64,000 nt of DNA from Tetrahymena elliotti 4EA (taxonomy: Eukaryota; Ciliophora; Oligohymenophorea; Hymenostomatida; Tetrahymenidae). The notes beneath the pieces are model-generated. The model worked only from the letters and a program-made list of their open reading frames with translations. It searched no databases and had not been told where the DNA came from. The position numbers and the translations under genes are program-made. Position 1 is the stretch's first letter. Each line of letters opens with the position of its first letter. This document shows, in pieces, positions 51,720 through 64,000 of this stretch. The stretch is from contig JH720294.1 of assembly GCA_000231825.2 (NCBI GenBank), forward strand, positions 943,525 to 1,007,524, written 5' to 3'.

Positions 51720-53095
51720 TAAGCTTTTACTTAGTTTTAATCCTTATTTTTTAAGATGATTTATGATTATGTGAATAATACCTACTAATTATTTACTTAT
51801 TGTTTGATTAATTATAAAATTTAGATTTTGAAATTTTCACTCTAATTAGAAATACAACAATATCCTGAATTAGAATTTGTTGGAATACTAACATACATTT
51901 AGTAATCAATTACACTTAATCATAGCTTTATTATAGTATCCACTAATAAATTATTCATCTCATTCAAACCTAAACTAATTAAAGAAAATGTTTGCTGTAA
52001 ACGAACATTCACTAGAAATAATTGATAATCAGAAATAAACACATCAGTCAAAAAAATATAAAATTGCAAAAAATAAATACTTTTAAAATTAATAATATCT
52101 GATGATGAAGCAAAAAAATCGAAATAATATTAGATCGATCAAACTAAAAAAAGCTTCTTTTCGTATTCCAATTAACCCTATGATTTACTTTAAAACTTTA
52201 CTAAAAACAAAAATATTTGTGTTAGTTAAAAATTATTTCCTCAAAATGAAATATCAAAAAAATTGAAATCTTTATTCAAAATTAATTCATAAAATTAAAC
52301 ATTCTAAATAAATGCTTTTAAAATTTTTGAAATATTTCAGTAATCATCTAAATTATGAAAATTATTAACAAGATAAAATTCTTAATATAAACCAAACAAC
52401 ATTTAAATGAAAAATTACTTATTTTATTTCATCATGATATTTACTGAAAAAATTGATGATTAAATTGAAATTCATTTAAAAAAATAAATTAAATTATTCA
52501 TTAATTGAATTAATAGTCTAATTATGGAAATTTATTTTTAGAGAAAATAAGATTAAGACTGAGTCTCTCTCTCTCTTTCTCTCTTTCTCTCCAATATAAA
52601 ACTCCTACTAAATTTTACTGATGCTAATTTGTAACAATAAAGATCTGATTTTAATTAGATATTTTAATTTTTTAATTAAATGGTAAATATTATTTATTAT
52701 AGTGATATAATGATAATATATTTACTATTGACCTTTTAAAATAAATTTAAGTATTTTTGTGGCAGTTGAGATGACAATTACAATTTAATTAATGCCTAAT
52801 TTCCAACAAACAAATTTTCCTTTATTTATCACTTTTTTGATGGATTGAGATGTGAGTGTTTGTTTATTTATTAACAACATAGGAATAATGATTAATAATA
52901 TCAGCAGTAATTTAATAAATAAATATATAAATAAGCAAAGGCAGATATAATAAAAAAATAATTTATATTAAATAATATTAGTATTTTATAATTTCGAGTA
53001 GGCAAGAAAACTTTTTAATAAAGAAGAAGATAGCATAGTTAGATAGATACATAGACTGAAGTAGTTAATATTATCAATAAAAGCAAAAAGAGATT
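51720..53095. other. Intergenic region between divergent genes
   Basis: Shared upstream region of the kinesin (-) and the membrane hydrolase (+). It includes the CT-rich tract at 52563-52592. No ORF is supported. Confidence 0.55.
52563..52592 (+). repeat. CT-rich microsatellite
   Basis: TCTCTCTCTCTCTTTCTCTCTTTCTCTCC stands alone in A/T sequence between two divergent promoters. Confidence 0.8.
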
Positions 53096-56000
53096 ATGGC
53101 TGTAGATGTAGCTGAGATTATAATGAAGTACCCTAAGGTCTTCGTTACATTAGGTCTCCTGACAACAATTTTTTGTATTTGGGGCATATTTTATTTCTTT
53201 TACTCTATGCTCAATATTATCTTTCCAGCACCTATTTCAATTTTAGTAATTAATTAATTACTTTTATAGCCATTTTAATAGTTTGAGATGAATCATTCAA
53301 TTTATTTCAAAGATATTTTTAGGATAGCAAATAATATTATAAATTAGATTTTATTTTATGGACTGTATAGACACTTAAGGATGTTATGCAGATTTATAGC
53401 ATTCCCTGGCTCTTTCTTCTTCATGAAAAGGAATTTAGAAAATAATTACTGCAAAACATTTGCTAAAAGAGGATTAATGAAAGTGTAAAAGCTACTAGAA
53501 ATTGTAGAATGTATGCTTGATAGCACCGAAGATATTGATATGATTTATAATCAAAATACTTGTTAAGAAATCTGCACAATCAAACAAAATTTAACAGGCC
53601 TTTCTCAAACATTTAACTTCATGGGAGAGACATATAATTTAGATAAAGATTAGCGCAATATTCAAGTAACTTTAAGTAAAATAGTCACCCTATTTAGCTA
53701 GATTCAATATGAAGACAAAGAAAATAATAATCAACAATTTTCATTTGATTCACTTCTCGACTAGCCTATGCTTTTATCAAAACTCATTAAAAGTAAACAA
53801 AATTTAGACTTTATTCAAATTATTCACTTTTAGTAGATTTTGGCTTAGCTTAAAACACACACACACACACAACTTATCCATTTAAAATTTAATTAAAAAG
53901 TACTTCGTATTAAATGGTTATTTAATTGCATAAGCAAGCCAAGCTAGTTTTGCTTGTTTCTACTATTCACTTTAGAAAAATAAGCGAAGACAAAATCATT
54001 TTAATTAATTAAGCAAATATATTATAGCTAATAATTATATTTTTATATTATTTAGCTAACTCAATGATTTCAGACAAATAGAATTTGGAGGAACTCTAAC
54101 GTCAACTCTTAAAAATGGAGGTAATTGTTTTCAAAAATGAAAAGGAATAGAAGCAAAATAAATATAAAATAATGAATTTAAATTGAAATATGATAAGATT
54201 AAGAGAAATAGTGAAAAAAATGAATTTAAAATAAGAAGTAGTTATTATTGTTTCAATAAGGGCAGTGAGTATTAAAAGGATAAAATAATATCTCTATGGG
54301 ACAACTAACTCTCTTATTTGTTTAATTAATATGATATTCTTCCAATAAAAAATATAAAATAAAATCTTATCTTAATGATTCTTTATATATAAATTCCATA
54401 TAGGCTATTTATCTTGATCTGTTAGAATAGAAGCCTATAGATAAGAGAATTCATAGATGGATGTACAATAAGACTTTAGGTTCTTTAGATTAAGTAAAAT
54501 TGCTGAAATCAAAAACTAAAAAACAAAATTTATTCACTAAAAAATTAGCTTAGAAGTGATATTGAACAGTAATTTGAAGCAAAAAGACTCTTTTTGAAGT
54601 CTTTCGACAATAAAATAATTGATTGGTAAGAATAATTTGTTTACAATGTATTTATTTATTTATTTATTTCTCATTCCTATTTCAAAATAAAAGTCTTATT
54701 ATTTATGGAGATGCATCTAATTTTGAAGTTACTAATAAGATGAGAGATCTTCCAACTCTTATTTACTGCAATCCTAATGCAGGATATTATGAAAGTCTCT
54801 TTTATGAAGTAGATCTTTTATTTTTTAGTATAAGAAATGTATTAAATCTCCCTTTATTTATGTATTTAGAGTGATTGGATTGAGTTTTATGTTTCTAAGG
54901 GTATTAATTTGGTCCTTTATAATTACAGAGGTTATGGATGCAGTGAAGGATCTCCAACTCCTTAAGTAACAATTAATGAATCATTCAAATTAAACATAAT
55001 TTTTTTACATAAATAGAGCTTGTTTAAGGATTGTGAATGTCTGGTGGATTATTTGAGATAAGATTTGTAAGCAGGATAAATTGGTATTCATGGCTAGAGT
55101 ATCGGTGGTATGGTTGCTTGCTATGTTGCTAACTCTAAGAAATTAAACTTTTTGTTAGCTGATAGAACATTTGCACAATTTTCTGACATAGCTAATTATT
55201 CTTATGGTTCTAAAATAAAATCTCTCTTTAGAATGTTAGTTGATTGGGATTTTTAAATGAGTACATTCTTTGTTAAGGCTGATTGCTATAAGGTGATTTA
55301 ATTGTTATTGATACTCTTTGATCCAATCAAATATTTTTGTTTAATTTATTTTATTAAATATCAAAAAAGAAAATATAAATCTTTTAACATTGTAAGAAAA
55401 TTGTTTTAATTTTTTTAAAAATTATATAAATTTTTAGCTTATCAGCTTTGATTTAAAGGATGAGGTAATTCCATATTTGGCTAGTCTTAAGAATGGTGTA
55501 TCAAAGGATTATGTGGTTTTGAACAATAAGTTAAATACAACTCCTATGATTGACTTCCCTAAGATTCCTAATTCATCTACAAGCAGTTTGTCTGTGAAAG
55601 AGAGACTTTCTTTGTATGCTTAAGACAGGAAAAGCTAAATGAAGAAGGCATTTGAATAAGATTTTAGATTAAATGAAATTTCATAAGACATACTTTCTTA
55701 AAATGATACTACTTTATTGTTTAATTCTCTTCGTAGAATAATGGAAGTTATTAAGGATGTTTCATAATACAGAAGTTAAGGAGGAAAGAGAAATCCTAGC
55801 AGTAAATCTACCTGCAGTACTTCTAAAAACAGAAAAACTAGCTAATAAATTCGTAGATCTAATTCAGATCCTTAAAATGTAATTGATGGAGCTGAAGAAA
55901 GTACCATTGAGAAAACAGTTTCTTAAAATTTAAATGAAAGCATTAATTTAGATATGACTTTGAATACAAGCATGATCAAATAACCTTATGATGATACTGA

Positions 56001-57037
56001 TTAATCTATGATATACCAAGGACCCAATAATGATAATTAAGTCTCTCCTAGTGAAAGTAATCAAAATTCTCTAGAAAAGACTTAAATTCTTCCTAAATAA
56101 AATGAATTTGTTGCTCTTGAAATCTAGAGCACTGCTAATTCAGTAAATAGTCAACCAGCAGCTGCTGAAACAAATAATAAAAATGACTTCTAAAAATCTC
56201 ACCTTTAATATCTTAATGATGATGTGAGGTCAGATGGAACTTTCTAAGACTTCCTCATCCACTGCTTTTCTGTCATGGATTAATTTGACTCAGCTGGGCT
56301 TTCCCTTTCAGGAGTCTTCACAAACTTCCGCTCTGATCTATAATTCGTAGTTTTTAAGGTAAGATATATTGATTGGTTGATTACTTTATGTCTTATTTTG
56401 TTTTTAAATAAATAAAAAAGTAATTTTTCTTGAATTTGGAGTAATGGGGAAGTGTTAAACCTCAGACATACATCATATAGAAGAATTTAAATATTTTTGG
56501 ACTTAAAAAATATGGTTTAGTAAATAGCATAAATGAAAAAATAATCTTTGACTGAGATTTAAATTATAAAAAATAAATAGGTTAAATTGAAAGAAACAAT
56601 TAAGAAATTTAGAGAAATGAATCAGTAGCACAAGACAGACAGTCATTATTACTTTGAAAAATTAGTAAAATTTAAAAAAAAGATCGAATTAATAAAATTA
56701 TTATTTGTTTGTAATTTAAAAGATTAATCTTGATTTATCTATTGTCTGCAGTAAGCTAAGCATAATTAAAGAAAAACTCATCAGAGATTTGCAATCAGAA
56801 TAACTAAAAATGAAAGATGACATTGAAATATGCTTGTCAGGAAGAGGAGATTAAGAAGAAAGTCAAGGAACCTCCTAATACAGTTTTACTCATAAAGACA
56901 AATAGTAATATGAAAACTCTGCTGGTTACTTACTACAACTAGACTGTGGGCACAATGGTCTTTACAGTAAAAATGAATTAGGTTACTTGGAATTCCATAT
57001 GAGAAGATCAGGCTTTTTATCAGTAAATAACCTATGA
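53096..57037 (+). CDS. Membrane alpha/beta hydrolase with long insertion
   Basis: ATG 53096 opens a long exon with a hydrophobic N-terminus (about 16-50) and a helical region, then small exons (about 54060-54120, 54400-54497, 54555-54620, 54691-54810, 54871-54965). The hydrolase core reads TLIYCNPNAGYYES (oxyanion), YNYRGYGCSEG and the elbow HGQSIGGMV (Ser nucleophile, about 55085). The acid is in SFDLKDEVIPY (55450) and the His in CGHNGLYS (56945), with stop TGA 57035-57037. Between acid and His lies an insertion of roughly 300 residues, rich in Ser/Asn/Gln (DVSQYRSQGGKRNPSS). The same core occurs in ciliate BEM46-like proteins. Intron borders in the first 1.5 kb are partly uncertain, so the N-terminal exon could be a separate gene. 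Confidence 0.75.
53854..53872 (+). repeat. (AC)n microsatellite
   Basis: ACACACACACACACACACA near the 3' end of the first long exon of the membrane hydrolase gene; probably just inside an intron. Confidence 0.8.
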
Positions 57038-58282
57038 AATAATTTTAACGTGTGATTATCTATTATTTTAGAATTAAAATTACTAATTAATATAAATAAA
57101 TATCTATCTATTCTTACTTTATTACTACTTATTGTAACTCAAAAGATCTAATTGCCTTTTAAAACCTAATTTATTTACCTTGCTTTCAATCAATATTTTT
57201 TATAATTAACTATTCACCTGCTTGTTATTCTGTTTCTCATCGAATAGATTATTTAATCAATATTTTTTTATAAATAATCACCTATTATCTGTTTCTCATC
57301 AGTATTTTTCAAATTAAATGAACTATTTTAATATATTTAATTAATTTATAATGAAAGAAGTTTGATGGTAAACATAAAACGCAAATATTTAAAGTATATT
57401 AAACAAATATATACTCTAATTTCTAATTACAAATTTATGAACTAAATTTTCAAATTTTTACTACCAAAAATATCAATAATCTCCATCGCTGATTCGTTCA
57501 CACGCCTAAAATGAGATTTTACTGTATATGAGAAGCCACAGTATATAAAATTAAACATTCATTTTAGAGATTATATAAATAAAAAGTATTAGGTTTTAGA
57601 ATGGTTAAATGATAATCTAGTGAATATGATTTATAAACAGTGTAAAAAAAAGTCCTTATTTATATCGTCAAAATCGTCTAGCTCGTCAATTTGACAAGTA
57701 TTTTCAAAAATCATCCTCTAAGAAGACAATAGATTTTTTGAGTAATAGTCAAAAATTTTTAAAATATAAAGGAATAAATAGTTAATGCAGAATGAAGAAT
57801 AAGCATTAAATTTATTTATCTTTAGTTTTCAGATTTAAAATTTTATATAGATCAATGAAAATTATCAAATTTAACATCAATTTTTGTAAAATTTAATTAA
57901 CTTTGAGAATAATTTATTTATTTACTTATATTAATTTCTTCTTCAAAAACTAATTACTTATTTAATTCATAAAATATATCCTAAAATACATAAAAAGAGT
58001 TTCAAATATTATGGGTCTTTAAGGAATTTGAATAATCATCAAAATAGTCAAATGGAAAATTTGATAGTAATTTGACGAAAATTTAGAAAAGGAAATTTTT
58101 GTTACTGTTTATAAATAATGAAGAAATAATAGTAGTATTTAAATTAAATGAATATTATAACATATTATTTAAAAGATAAGCCAAATAAATTAAAAAATAA
58201 AATGATTATTCATTTGTAAATTGAAGACTCCCTATTTGTAAACATAATTGAGATAGATTTCTTATGAAATTATTTGATTAAT
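57038..58282. other. Spacer between convergent genes
   Basis: A/T-rich, with no ORF that can be supported. GATTCGTTCACACGCC near 57491 is the only GC-richer patch and has no visible structure. Confidence 0.55.
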
Positions 58283-61200
58283 TCAGAAAATAGAACATGA
58301 TTTGCAAACCGAATTTTCACTTCTGATTAAATTATTGACATATTTTTTATTTTTATCAATGTATGCTTTGCATTTATTAGCATATTAATAATTTGGGTCT
58401 AATTCTAACACTTTTTAATAACTTTCATAGGCTGCTCTAATGTTCATTTCATCATCATAAACTCCTCCTAGGTTATAATAGCTTAAAATATGTTTGGGAT
58501 CAAGTGCTAGAGTTCTTAAGTAATATTCTCTGGCCATTTATAAGTTTTTGAATCCATTTCTGTAGCAATTTCCTAGATTGAAAGTAGTAGATACATGTTT
58601 TGGATCTAAAGTGAGTGCTTTAAGGAAGAATTAAGCTGCAACTTAATGTTATTTTTTATCTCTATAAGCCATGCCTGTGTAGTAATTAGCTTGAAAATGA
58701 TTTTAATTTAATTCAAGAGCCTTTTTCATGAAGTAAATGCACTCATCATTTTTATCCCTATCTGAATTAATCATTCCTAACTAAAAGTAAGCTTTTTCAA
58801 GACCTATTTTAGATTATTCAATTGTTTTAATTAAATAGAACTCAGCCTATTAATGATCATTTTTTTAATAATAGCAGTCACCTAACATTCTATATGCGTC
58901 AGGTAAATTGTTATTTAATTCTAGAGCGCTTTTAAGGTATTTAATCAATTTATCACTTTATTAATTAACTTCATATTCACACATTCCTGCAAAAATGAGT
59001 GAGTTCAAATCTTTAGGATTTAATCTTAAAGTATTATCAAAATATGTTATTGCCTAAGGATACATTTTTTTTTCTTTATATATAATTCCAAGTTAAAATG
59101 ATGAGATTGGGTCGTCTTTATTTAAGCTGTAAGCTTTTAAAAAGCTTTGTATTGCTTCATCATCTTTCTTCATTCTTTGCAAAACTATTCCCAACTCTAA
59201 ATGTGCTCTATGACTATTAGGGTCAATACTTATTGCTTTTTAAAATTCCTACACAGCCTATTCATTTTAATTTTTTTATTTATAAATAAACCCTACACAA
59301 ATCTATGCATTGACTATCTAAGGATTTTGTTCTAATGCTCTTTTGTAATAAATTAGAGCTCTGTCATATCTTTTAGTTTTTTCCATTTCAAGAAATCCTA
59401 TTTAAATGAGTAAATCTACATTGATAACATCTAATTCAAGGATTGTTTCATAATATTAAATAGCTTAAGGATATAGATTTCTCTCCATGTAGATCTTTGC
59501 AATAGCTTCTAAAGAATCAACATCTCCTGAGTCTGCTTCTACTGCTTTCTAATAATACTTGATTGCTACATCTTTAGATTATTAAATAGAAGCAATAAGG
59601 TAGTTGGCTTGACTACTATTCGGATAGAGCTGAAGAGCTTTTTAGCCAAAATTTTCAGCTTAAATAAAATTCTATTATTCATAGTAAAGCTATGCTAAAT
59701 TAAACAATGTCATCATATCTTTTTAACAAATTTCTAATCCTTCTTTATAAGCTGATAAAGCCTCTTTTTAATTCTTCAAGATTTTGTGGTAGATATAACC
59801 TTTTCTAAATAAAACTTGCGGATCGTTTTAGTTCTTATTCAATTAAATGGCTTTCTCGATTTCACTTAATCCAACTTAGTTATTTCCTTGAAGACATGAT
59901 AGTACTGCTTTTAATGAATAAATCTAAGGAGAATTAAGCTCAAAACCTATAGCTTTTTGCAATGATTAATTTGATAGCTCATATTTTTATTGTAAGAAAT
60001 GTAGCCATGATTAATAATAATAAATTCTCCAATAATCTTGTCTAATTTCTAAACATTTATCAATATAGCTTTGAATGAGTTTGTATTTTCTCTTCCAGCA
60101 ATTTAAAATGATAATATGAGATTACCCAAGCATGCAATCGATGTCGTTTTCATCAATATCACGAGCATCTTAGAAATAAAGTTCAGCTTTCTTGAAGTTA
60201 CATTGTGTACATGCTTCTAAAAACCCAAGAGTTATCAAAGTATTTATATTGTCTGGATTACTTTTCAAGTTTTTTTTGTATTTTTCTATCAAATTATCTG
60301 CTTCTAAATAATTAAAATCAATCAATCTCCCATTAACTCCTCCTGCTTATTTAAACTACATAGAATTATTAGAAAACTATTTTGAACTCATTACACTTGA
60401 TTTGGAATTGTTAGAATACTATTCAGAATTGATTGAAAATTTACTAGAGGCATTAGAAAACTATTTCGAATTACCACTTTTTAAGTTGTTGGAGAAGACA
60501 TTGCTAAAATTGTCTGATTGAGTAGAATTTTAATATTAAGAGCTGGATTTAATAGAAATATTATTTGTACTAGCCTAACTATACTCTGAAACATCATTTA
60601 TTTATGGGTTTTTCATGTAAGCTTGTTCTTCTTCAAATTGTTATCCATCATCACCAACATTTTCTATAAACCACTAATGCATCTTTTCACGAATTTAATT
60701 AATATTAGGTCTTTATTATGGATCTGAAACCAAAATAAATTAAATCATTTTGTTGCATTTTGCATCCAAATTTGGAGCATCTTATGCTTTCAATTTATCA
60801 AAATCTAAACAACTAACTATATACATCACTTTTTAGATAGGAAGTCCACCAAATAGCTTAAGACAAACACCAAGAGCCCATATATCTGCTTCTTTACTTT
60901 GCTTAACTTCCTTTGATTATTCTTTAAGTACTTCAGGTGGAAAATACGCAAAGACGCCTTTAGGACCTGCTGCAGAAAATTGCATTGACTATTATACATT
61001 ATGAACCTTTTTAGCAAGACCAAAATCACAAAGCTTGACAACACCAGCCTTATTAATTAGAATATTCCTAACTGATAGATCTCTGACAACGTAGTTTTAA
61101 TTATGCAAATACTCTACACCATCTATAATTTACTAGGCATAATAAGTGAAGCTTGCAGATGGAATATGCTTAGTAGCATTCTTCTTAATCCATCCTTCAA

Positions 61201-61549
61201 GAGAAAATTCACACAAATCCATCTAAATAAAGTGGTAAAGATCAATGATGTATTCATCTCTAAGCTCGATAATATTCTTATGACTGCATTCTCTCATGAT
61301 TTAAGCCTCTCTCTTACAACTTTAAAGCTTAGTTTCATCAACATTTTTCTTAGATGTATCACCAATATACTAAGCTTTGACAGCGTATTTTTAGTTTTTC
61401 TATGTGTCTTCTACAAACAAAACACTTCCAAAACCTCCTTTTCCACCATCTTTCTTTAAGATTGTGAGATTTTTTTATTTTTCCAAGAATTCAGCTAATT
61501 GGTTTAGCTCTTTTTCGTATGAATTCTCCTCCTCTTCCATTTGTATCAT
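58283..61549 (-). CDS. Protein kinase-TPR fusion with atypical catalytic loop
   Basis: A single-exon 1,088-residue protein. Residues 25-330 are a protein kinase domain: GKGGFGSV loop (36-43), AVK lysine (K58), DFG (175-177) and PPE in place of APE. The catalytic loop reads VVRDLSVRN (154-162). The His of HRD is Val, and the Lys of the usual DLKxxN is replaced while Asp157 and Asn162 remain. A Ser/Asn-rich linker with repeated QFSN motifs (about 360-430) follows. The rest, about 430-1,060, is a run of some 17 TPR-type helical hairpins (e.g. AYRMLGDCYYQKNDHQQAE). TPRs suggest a scaffold role in large complexes. Whether it still phosphorylates is open. Codon use is normal for the window. Confidence 0.93.
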
Positions 61550-63195
61550 TTATTTATATGCCTAATTGGATTAAAATACTAAACTTTTGAATTATTAATT
61601 TGTGTTTTTTTTTTATATAAATGACAAGATATTATTATCCAATGTAAGTAAATTCATAAGTTAAAACAAACAAACAAATAATGCAAAAGAATTGACAACA
61701 AACATTAAATACCATCAAAATCAATTTTTCCAAAATTTAGTTCTAAAAAATTCATTTCTTTCTTTATATAATTCACTAATAACATTTTGTGATATAAAAT
61801 ACACAAATTTGTGAAAACTGTGATAAGATTATTCTCATTAAATATAAAACTTAGATCTCCAAATTGATTAAATTCAATCATAACTCTGTAACACTCACTC
61901 TTATTAATTTTAAACTTTTTTTAAGAAGTAGAAAAGTAGAAAATTAAATAACCAAAATTTAAATATACAGAGATTCCAAATTCTTAATAAAAGCAAAACA
62001 AAAAAGAGTCTTTGATAAGATATTTTCCTTTTTAAATAAAAATATTTGGTGTGCACAGCAATATTTATTTTTCAAAACCTAATACCAATAATAATCTAAA
62101 TAATAAATAAATAAAAACATTTTTGAGACAAAATCGAAATTGAATTTTGTTAAAAAAAGAAAATATCAGAAAATTTAAAACTTAGCACAACTAAGCAATT
62201 AGATAGAGATTATTATTTTTATTATTTTTTTAAGAAAATATATTACTATTCTCAAGATTTGCATCATAATTAATAGAAAGGATTAATATTATTAAAATCT
62301 ACATTTAGAAGAAAATAAAACATATAATAATTTTTTATGATAAATCAATTGTAATCTCTCTCAATAAATAAAATAAAAGATAAAATATTTTTAATTTTTT
62401 TGTAAGAAAAGAATTGTTAAAAATAATTAAAAATAAGTGGATATATTTTTTAGCTTGGGAATATTTGCTTGTAGATAAAATAGAAAACTTAAATTTATGA
62501 AGTGAATGAAGAATTACATGGGAGCTCTTATGAGCATATTAACTCCAATTATGATAGTTCTTTTGAATAAATAACTAAAGAAAATATTTGTATCCTAAAT
62601 AGATAAGTGAATGAATGAATAAAAAAAGAAAACAAAATCAAATCAAAAAGTTAAAATTGCATAAACTAACTAATTAGATAAAATAAAACACTCATTTCAA
62701 ACCTTAAAAATTAATTAAAAATATTTTTAAAATATTATTCGAATTCTTTTAACCACACATATTGATAACAAAAACGTTTCTTAATCTTTTTACAAAAATT
62801 TCTACAAAAAACACTACTCATCTTATTTGAAAATTATAGATAAACAAAAATAAATAAACTTCATAAATTTACCGTAAGTAGGTACCATTTGATAAGGATG
62901 AATGAAAATATAAAAAAAAAAATAAATTTTTTTTACTCATCCTTATTAAAAAATCATCCTAATAATAAAAGTCTCCTCTAATACTGTACTTACGGTATTT
63001 AAATTTGGAGAAAAATTTGAATCACCACTTCATAATTAATTGATTATTGAATCTAAAATATCAGATTTAAATTTCTGATTGATGATTTACTGACTGATAA
63101 TAAATAAATAAAAATCAATTTAAGTAAAATAAAAATATAAAAATAAAACTGCAAAAAAAAAATTAAAAATAGTATAATTAAGAATGATAAATAAT
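61550..63195. other. AT-rich spacer with an inverted repeat
   Basis: Upstream region of the kinase-TPR gene and 3' flank of the ADP-ribosyltransferase-like gene. No gene is seen. The palindromic element at 62865-63006 is the only structured feature. Confidence 0.55.
62865..63006. repeat. Imperfect inverted repeat (hairpin or MITE-like)
   Basis: The outer arms are AAATTTACCGTAAGTA (62866-62880) and TACTTACGGTATTTAAATTT (62987-63006). Inner arms GATAAGGATGA (62891-62901) and TCATCCTTATT (62937-62947) pair around an A/T loop. The whole can fold into a nested hairpin of about 140 bp. It encodes nothing. Confidence 0.7.
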
Positions 63196-64000
63196 TCACA
63201 ATATGATCTCTACTATTTTCTTAGAATCTTTTTCAGTAACAGATTTGATTTTAAATACACTACCACAATTCATAAGGTACTCTTTTTCTACTACATATTA
63301 TGAAATTTATTCTAAACTTTTTGGCCTGAGTTGATATTAATCAGTTCCACATTCAAAATCTAATTTAAAAATGACTTACTCATCATTTATGTTTTAAGAT
63401 TGACTAAATCTCTCAGCCACAGTTACATCAAATGAAAAAGATGTAAAACCACACATACAAATGAATTAATTTGCTTTATATAGTTGTTCAAATTTAACTT
63501 TTGGAATAGGTGAACCTCTGTAAAGGGTAACTGTTTCTCTTATATTTGAATTTCTTATTGGTGGTTAGATTTTAGAAAATGGCTTATCATCATAAAGAAG
63601 AAGAGATGTCCTGAGTAAAGTTATTAAATCCCAAAAGAGAGCTAAAATATCTTGATTTAAAACACTTAACATTGTGTTTATCAATTAATAAAAGCAAGAT
63701 GCACTTTCTTTTGTATAAAGTCTTAAAACAGCAGTTGCTATTTTTTAGTTATCGACATCTATGAAGCATTCTAAAATATCTTAGTGCAATTCATTAGGAT
63801 TTATAAAGGTATCGGGTATTTCTATTTTATATGTTTTCACTATTTCTTTTAATTTTTAAAGTCTTTGTTTCAAGTTTTTATTTTCAAATAAATCTTTCAC
63901 TTCTGATACCTCAAAAAATGAAAATCCCTTGTTAATAACGAATGGCTTATCTGGGTGAAATTCAGTTAATTGAACATTAGAAAGAAATTCTTGAATTTCT
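63196..64000 (-). CDS. R-S-E ADP-ribosyltransferase-like protein, C-terminal part
   Basis: A 268-codon frame that runs off the right edge, so its start is outside. The last 120 residues show the order of motifs typical of R-S-E mono-ADP-ribosyltransferases: an Arg in TLYRGSP, a Ser-containing strand in GFTSFSFD, and the E-x-E turn in VEKEYLMNCGSVFKI just before the stop (TGA 63196-63198). Members transfer ADP-ribose from NAD+ to proteins or, in some lineages, to other substrates. The central STS is here SFS, as in many divergent members. The N-terminal half present is helical and charged and is not recognised; in several eukaryotes such domains are joined to repeats. Single exon as far as seen. 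Confidence 0.7.

Noticed and set aside
61103..61459. 118-codon plus-strand ORF
   Set aside because: Antisense to the kinase domain of the kinase-TPR gene, whose motifs are unambiguous.

Overview
This window looks like somatic (macronuclear) DNA of an oligohymenophorean ciliate, most probably Tetrahymena or a close relative. It is very AT-rich. Long protein-coding stretches read through only if TAA and TAG mean glutamine and TGA is the sole stop. This is clear in the calcium-dependent kinase, the kinase-TPR protein, the 5'-nucleotidase-family protein and the kinesin. Introns are short and AT-rich, open with GTA and mostly close with TAG or AAG. Most standard-code ORFs in the window are fragments or antisense shadows of these genes.

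Layout: 1-2.6 kb has tRNA-His, a zinc-binding-like ORF pair broken by a frameshift, a decayed tRNA-Lys copy and an intact tRNA-Lys. 3.2-5.9 kb is a CDPK (+). 7.4-8.2 kb is a tetraspanin-like four-TM protein (-). 9.9-12.4 kb is a leucine-rich-repeat gene (+) built of near-identical-size exons. 13.5-17.0 kb is a large Q/N-rich gene (-), followed by a second unrecognised minus-strand gene (17.3-18.6 kb). After a 3-kb AT-rich gap come a calcineurin-like/5'-nucleotidase protein (21.7-23.4, +), two degenerate tandem LRR paralogues (24.1-26.4 and 27.5-28.8, +), and a two-TM receptor-like protein followed by a large ORF that may be its broken continuation (29.7-34.4, +). A second modular LRR gene lies on the minus strand (34.9-37.2). 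39.1-39.8 kb is a His/Val/Pro-rich protein with codon use unlike its neighbours (-). 41.9-43.3 and 44.3-45.2 are an ABHD13-like hydrolase and a mitochondrial-type inorganic pyrophosphatase (+). 46.3-51.7 is a kinesin (-), 53.1-57.0 a membrane alpha/beta hydrolase (+), 58.3-61.5 a kinase-TPR fusion (-), and 63.2 to the right edge is the C-terminal part of a protein with an R-S-E ADP-ribosyltransferase-like fold (-).

Genes are monocistronic, on both strands, with 0.5-3 kb AT-rich spacers; nothing suggests operons. Housekeeping genes alternate with expanding or decaying families (LRR, receptor-TPR).

The most notable structure is the exon pattern of the two LRR genes at 10-12 kb and 35-37 kb. 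Nearly every repeat is its own exon of exactly 90 nt (sometimes 75, 81, 93 or 99), always interrupted after the second base of a codon, so any exon could be duplicated, lost or skipped without changing the frame.
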